Shown in pieces: positions 63,314 through 64,000 of a stretch of 64,000 bases of DNA (its first letter is position 1; the number at the start of each line of letters is the position of its first letter). The position numbers and the translations under genes were made by a program. Source of the DNA: Lentisphaera profundi (GTDB taxonomy: Bacteria > Verrucomicrobiota > Lentisphaeria > Lentisphaerales > Lentisphaeraceae); assembly GCF_028728065.1 (NCBI RefSeq), contig NZ_CP117811.1, forward strand, positions 1,550,001 to 1,614,000, given 5' to 3'. A model generated the notes under the pieces. It saw nothing but the letters and a program-made list of their open reading frames with translations, was not told the origin of the DNA and searched no databases.

Positions 63314-64000
63314 TCAGTCATATAAGTGAGCTATATTATTTAATGAAAGAGCGCGATTATAAATGCGAATATCGCAAATACGCCCTTTTAAAAAATTTCT
63401 GGTCCATCGACCAATCTGAAGTTTTTCTTTCGAGTAGAGCTTACTGTGCTTGTTGGAACTCATTACTAAATCACCATCTACAAAAATGGATTGAGTATTG
63501 CGATCAAATCGAAAAGCTAAGTCATACCATTTCTTTTCTTGCATCACCACACTAGAAATGGAGTCATTTGCTAAATGAGCTAAGTAAGGATGAGCTCGTC
63601 TGATTAACAGCACTAAAGTTGAATTGCCCTCTACAGGAGCTTTAAACTCCGTACTAAAAATAGCATCATCATGTGTATTACTTCTCATTAATTCATTAAA
63701 GTAAATACGACAAGTCACCGTGTAGGAACCATTTAAACCTAGTTCATCAGCTCGAGTATGGACTAAATAATCTTTTGTATTTGATGAATTTAATTCCATC
63801 ACGGTGCCCATTTCATCATCCATCACAAATTGAGGTTCACCAAATACTTCAGCCTCTAAACCAGTACTTTTATCTAAAAAGTCTCCACTTAAGGGCAAGT
63901 CACAAGTCAAAGCTTCTTGAAGTTCTAAATCTGTCAAATCAGCTAAAGCTTCACTTGATGTATAAAAAAGATTTTCCATACTTAAACTCGCATAAGGATT
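63314..64000 (-). CDS. LamG-domain protein, N-terminus beyond the right edge
   Basis: The frame ends at 63314 and is open to the window edge, with no stop upstream of the ATG at 63979. The true start may therefore lie outside and the gene is treated as partial. A concanavalin/LamG-like domain is visible from about residue 40 of the visible ATG: FVMDDEMGTVMELNSSN, GLNGSYTVTCRIYF, KWYDLAFRFDRNTQSIFVDG and GRICDIRIYNRALS. Proteins of this kind in related bacteria often carry an N-terminal FecR-like region, which cannot be checked here. It is convergent with the first LamG gene. Confidence 0.75.
   Translation of the reverse strand, partial: NPYASLSMENLFYTSSEALADLTDLELQEALTCDLPLSGDFLDKSTGLEAEVFGEPQFVMDDEMGTVMELNSSNTKDYLVHTRADELGLNGSYTVTCRIYFNELMRSNTHDDAIFSTEFKAPVEGNSTLVLLIRRAHPYLAHLANDSISSVVMQEKKWYDLAFRFDRNTQSIFVDGDLVMSSNKHSKLYSKEKLQIGRWTRNFLKGRICDIRIYNRALSLNNIAHLYD

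Overview
The window looks like a chromosomal segment of a marine, heterotrophic member of the PVC superphylum, most likely a Lentisphaera-type bacterium. This is inferred from gene content. There are two clusters of planctomycete-type cytochrome, DUF1549/DUF1553 and DUF1501 proteins, a sulfatase beside GH9 and GH5 glycanases, several carbohydrate-active enzymes, LamG-domain proteins, and AT-rich DNA with many short dispersed palindromes. No search was run, so the genus is an inference.

Left region (1-12300): a xylo-oligosaccharide utilisation locus on the minus strand. Reading from 10034 leftward it holds a CE7 acetylxylan esterase, a solute-binding protein fused to a MalF-type permease but split by a one-base frame change, a MalG-type permease with an extracytoplasmic insert of several hundred residues, a GH95 enzyme and a GH52 beta-xylosidase that runs off the left edge. 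Next to it are an Axe2-like SGNH acetylxylan esterase (minus) and a GntR/LacI-hybrid regulator (plus). Four copies of a TAAC-type hexamer pair, each spaced exactly 10 bp, lie in the two intergenic gaps and are candidate operators. The glycosidases and esterases lack signal peptides, which suggests import of acetylated oligosaccharides followed by cytoplasmic breakdown.

Middle-left (12300-24200): tRNA-Pro(GGG), a YigZ-family protein, a small membrane protein, a REP-associated tyrosine transposase whose own coding sequence contains two REP-like palindromes, a SulP anion transporter, and a four-gene minus-strand operon (DUF1501, pre-peptidase-type protein, DUF1549/DUF1553 protein, cytochrome-WD40 protein). 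From 24200 to 27400 the DNA is rich in repeats. It contains an unknown acidic protein, an 83-bp tandem array carrying the same REP family as the transposase gene, RlmF, and one copy of a hairpin-rich element of about 215 bp that recurs near 38.5 kb.

Middle (27400-44000): SelO, a secreted esterase, two small unknown or lipoprotein genes, an iron-sulfur (6-4) photolyase, a fasciclin-SOUL fusion, PurU, a DUF423 protein, RimO and ElbB, then a GH9-sulfatase-GH5 polysaccharide operon.

Right region (44000-64000): a DjlA-like co-chaperone, YebC, a UDP-GalNAcA-type sugar nucleotide pair, FabI-TcdA, a secreted thioredoxin, a plus-strand oxidoreductase/D-hydroxyacid dehydrogenase/IclR group with another Gfo/Idh/MocA gene facing it, and a second planctomycete-type pair (1364-residue multidomain cytochrome protein plus Tat-exported DUF1501 protein). 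The end is eroded: a sodium:solute symporter survives as two or three collinear pieces, separated by a fold-back element, a small lipoprotein gene and a LamG gene whose first 188 bp are exactly duplicated in tandem. A second LamG gene runs off the right edge.
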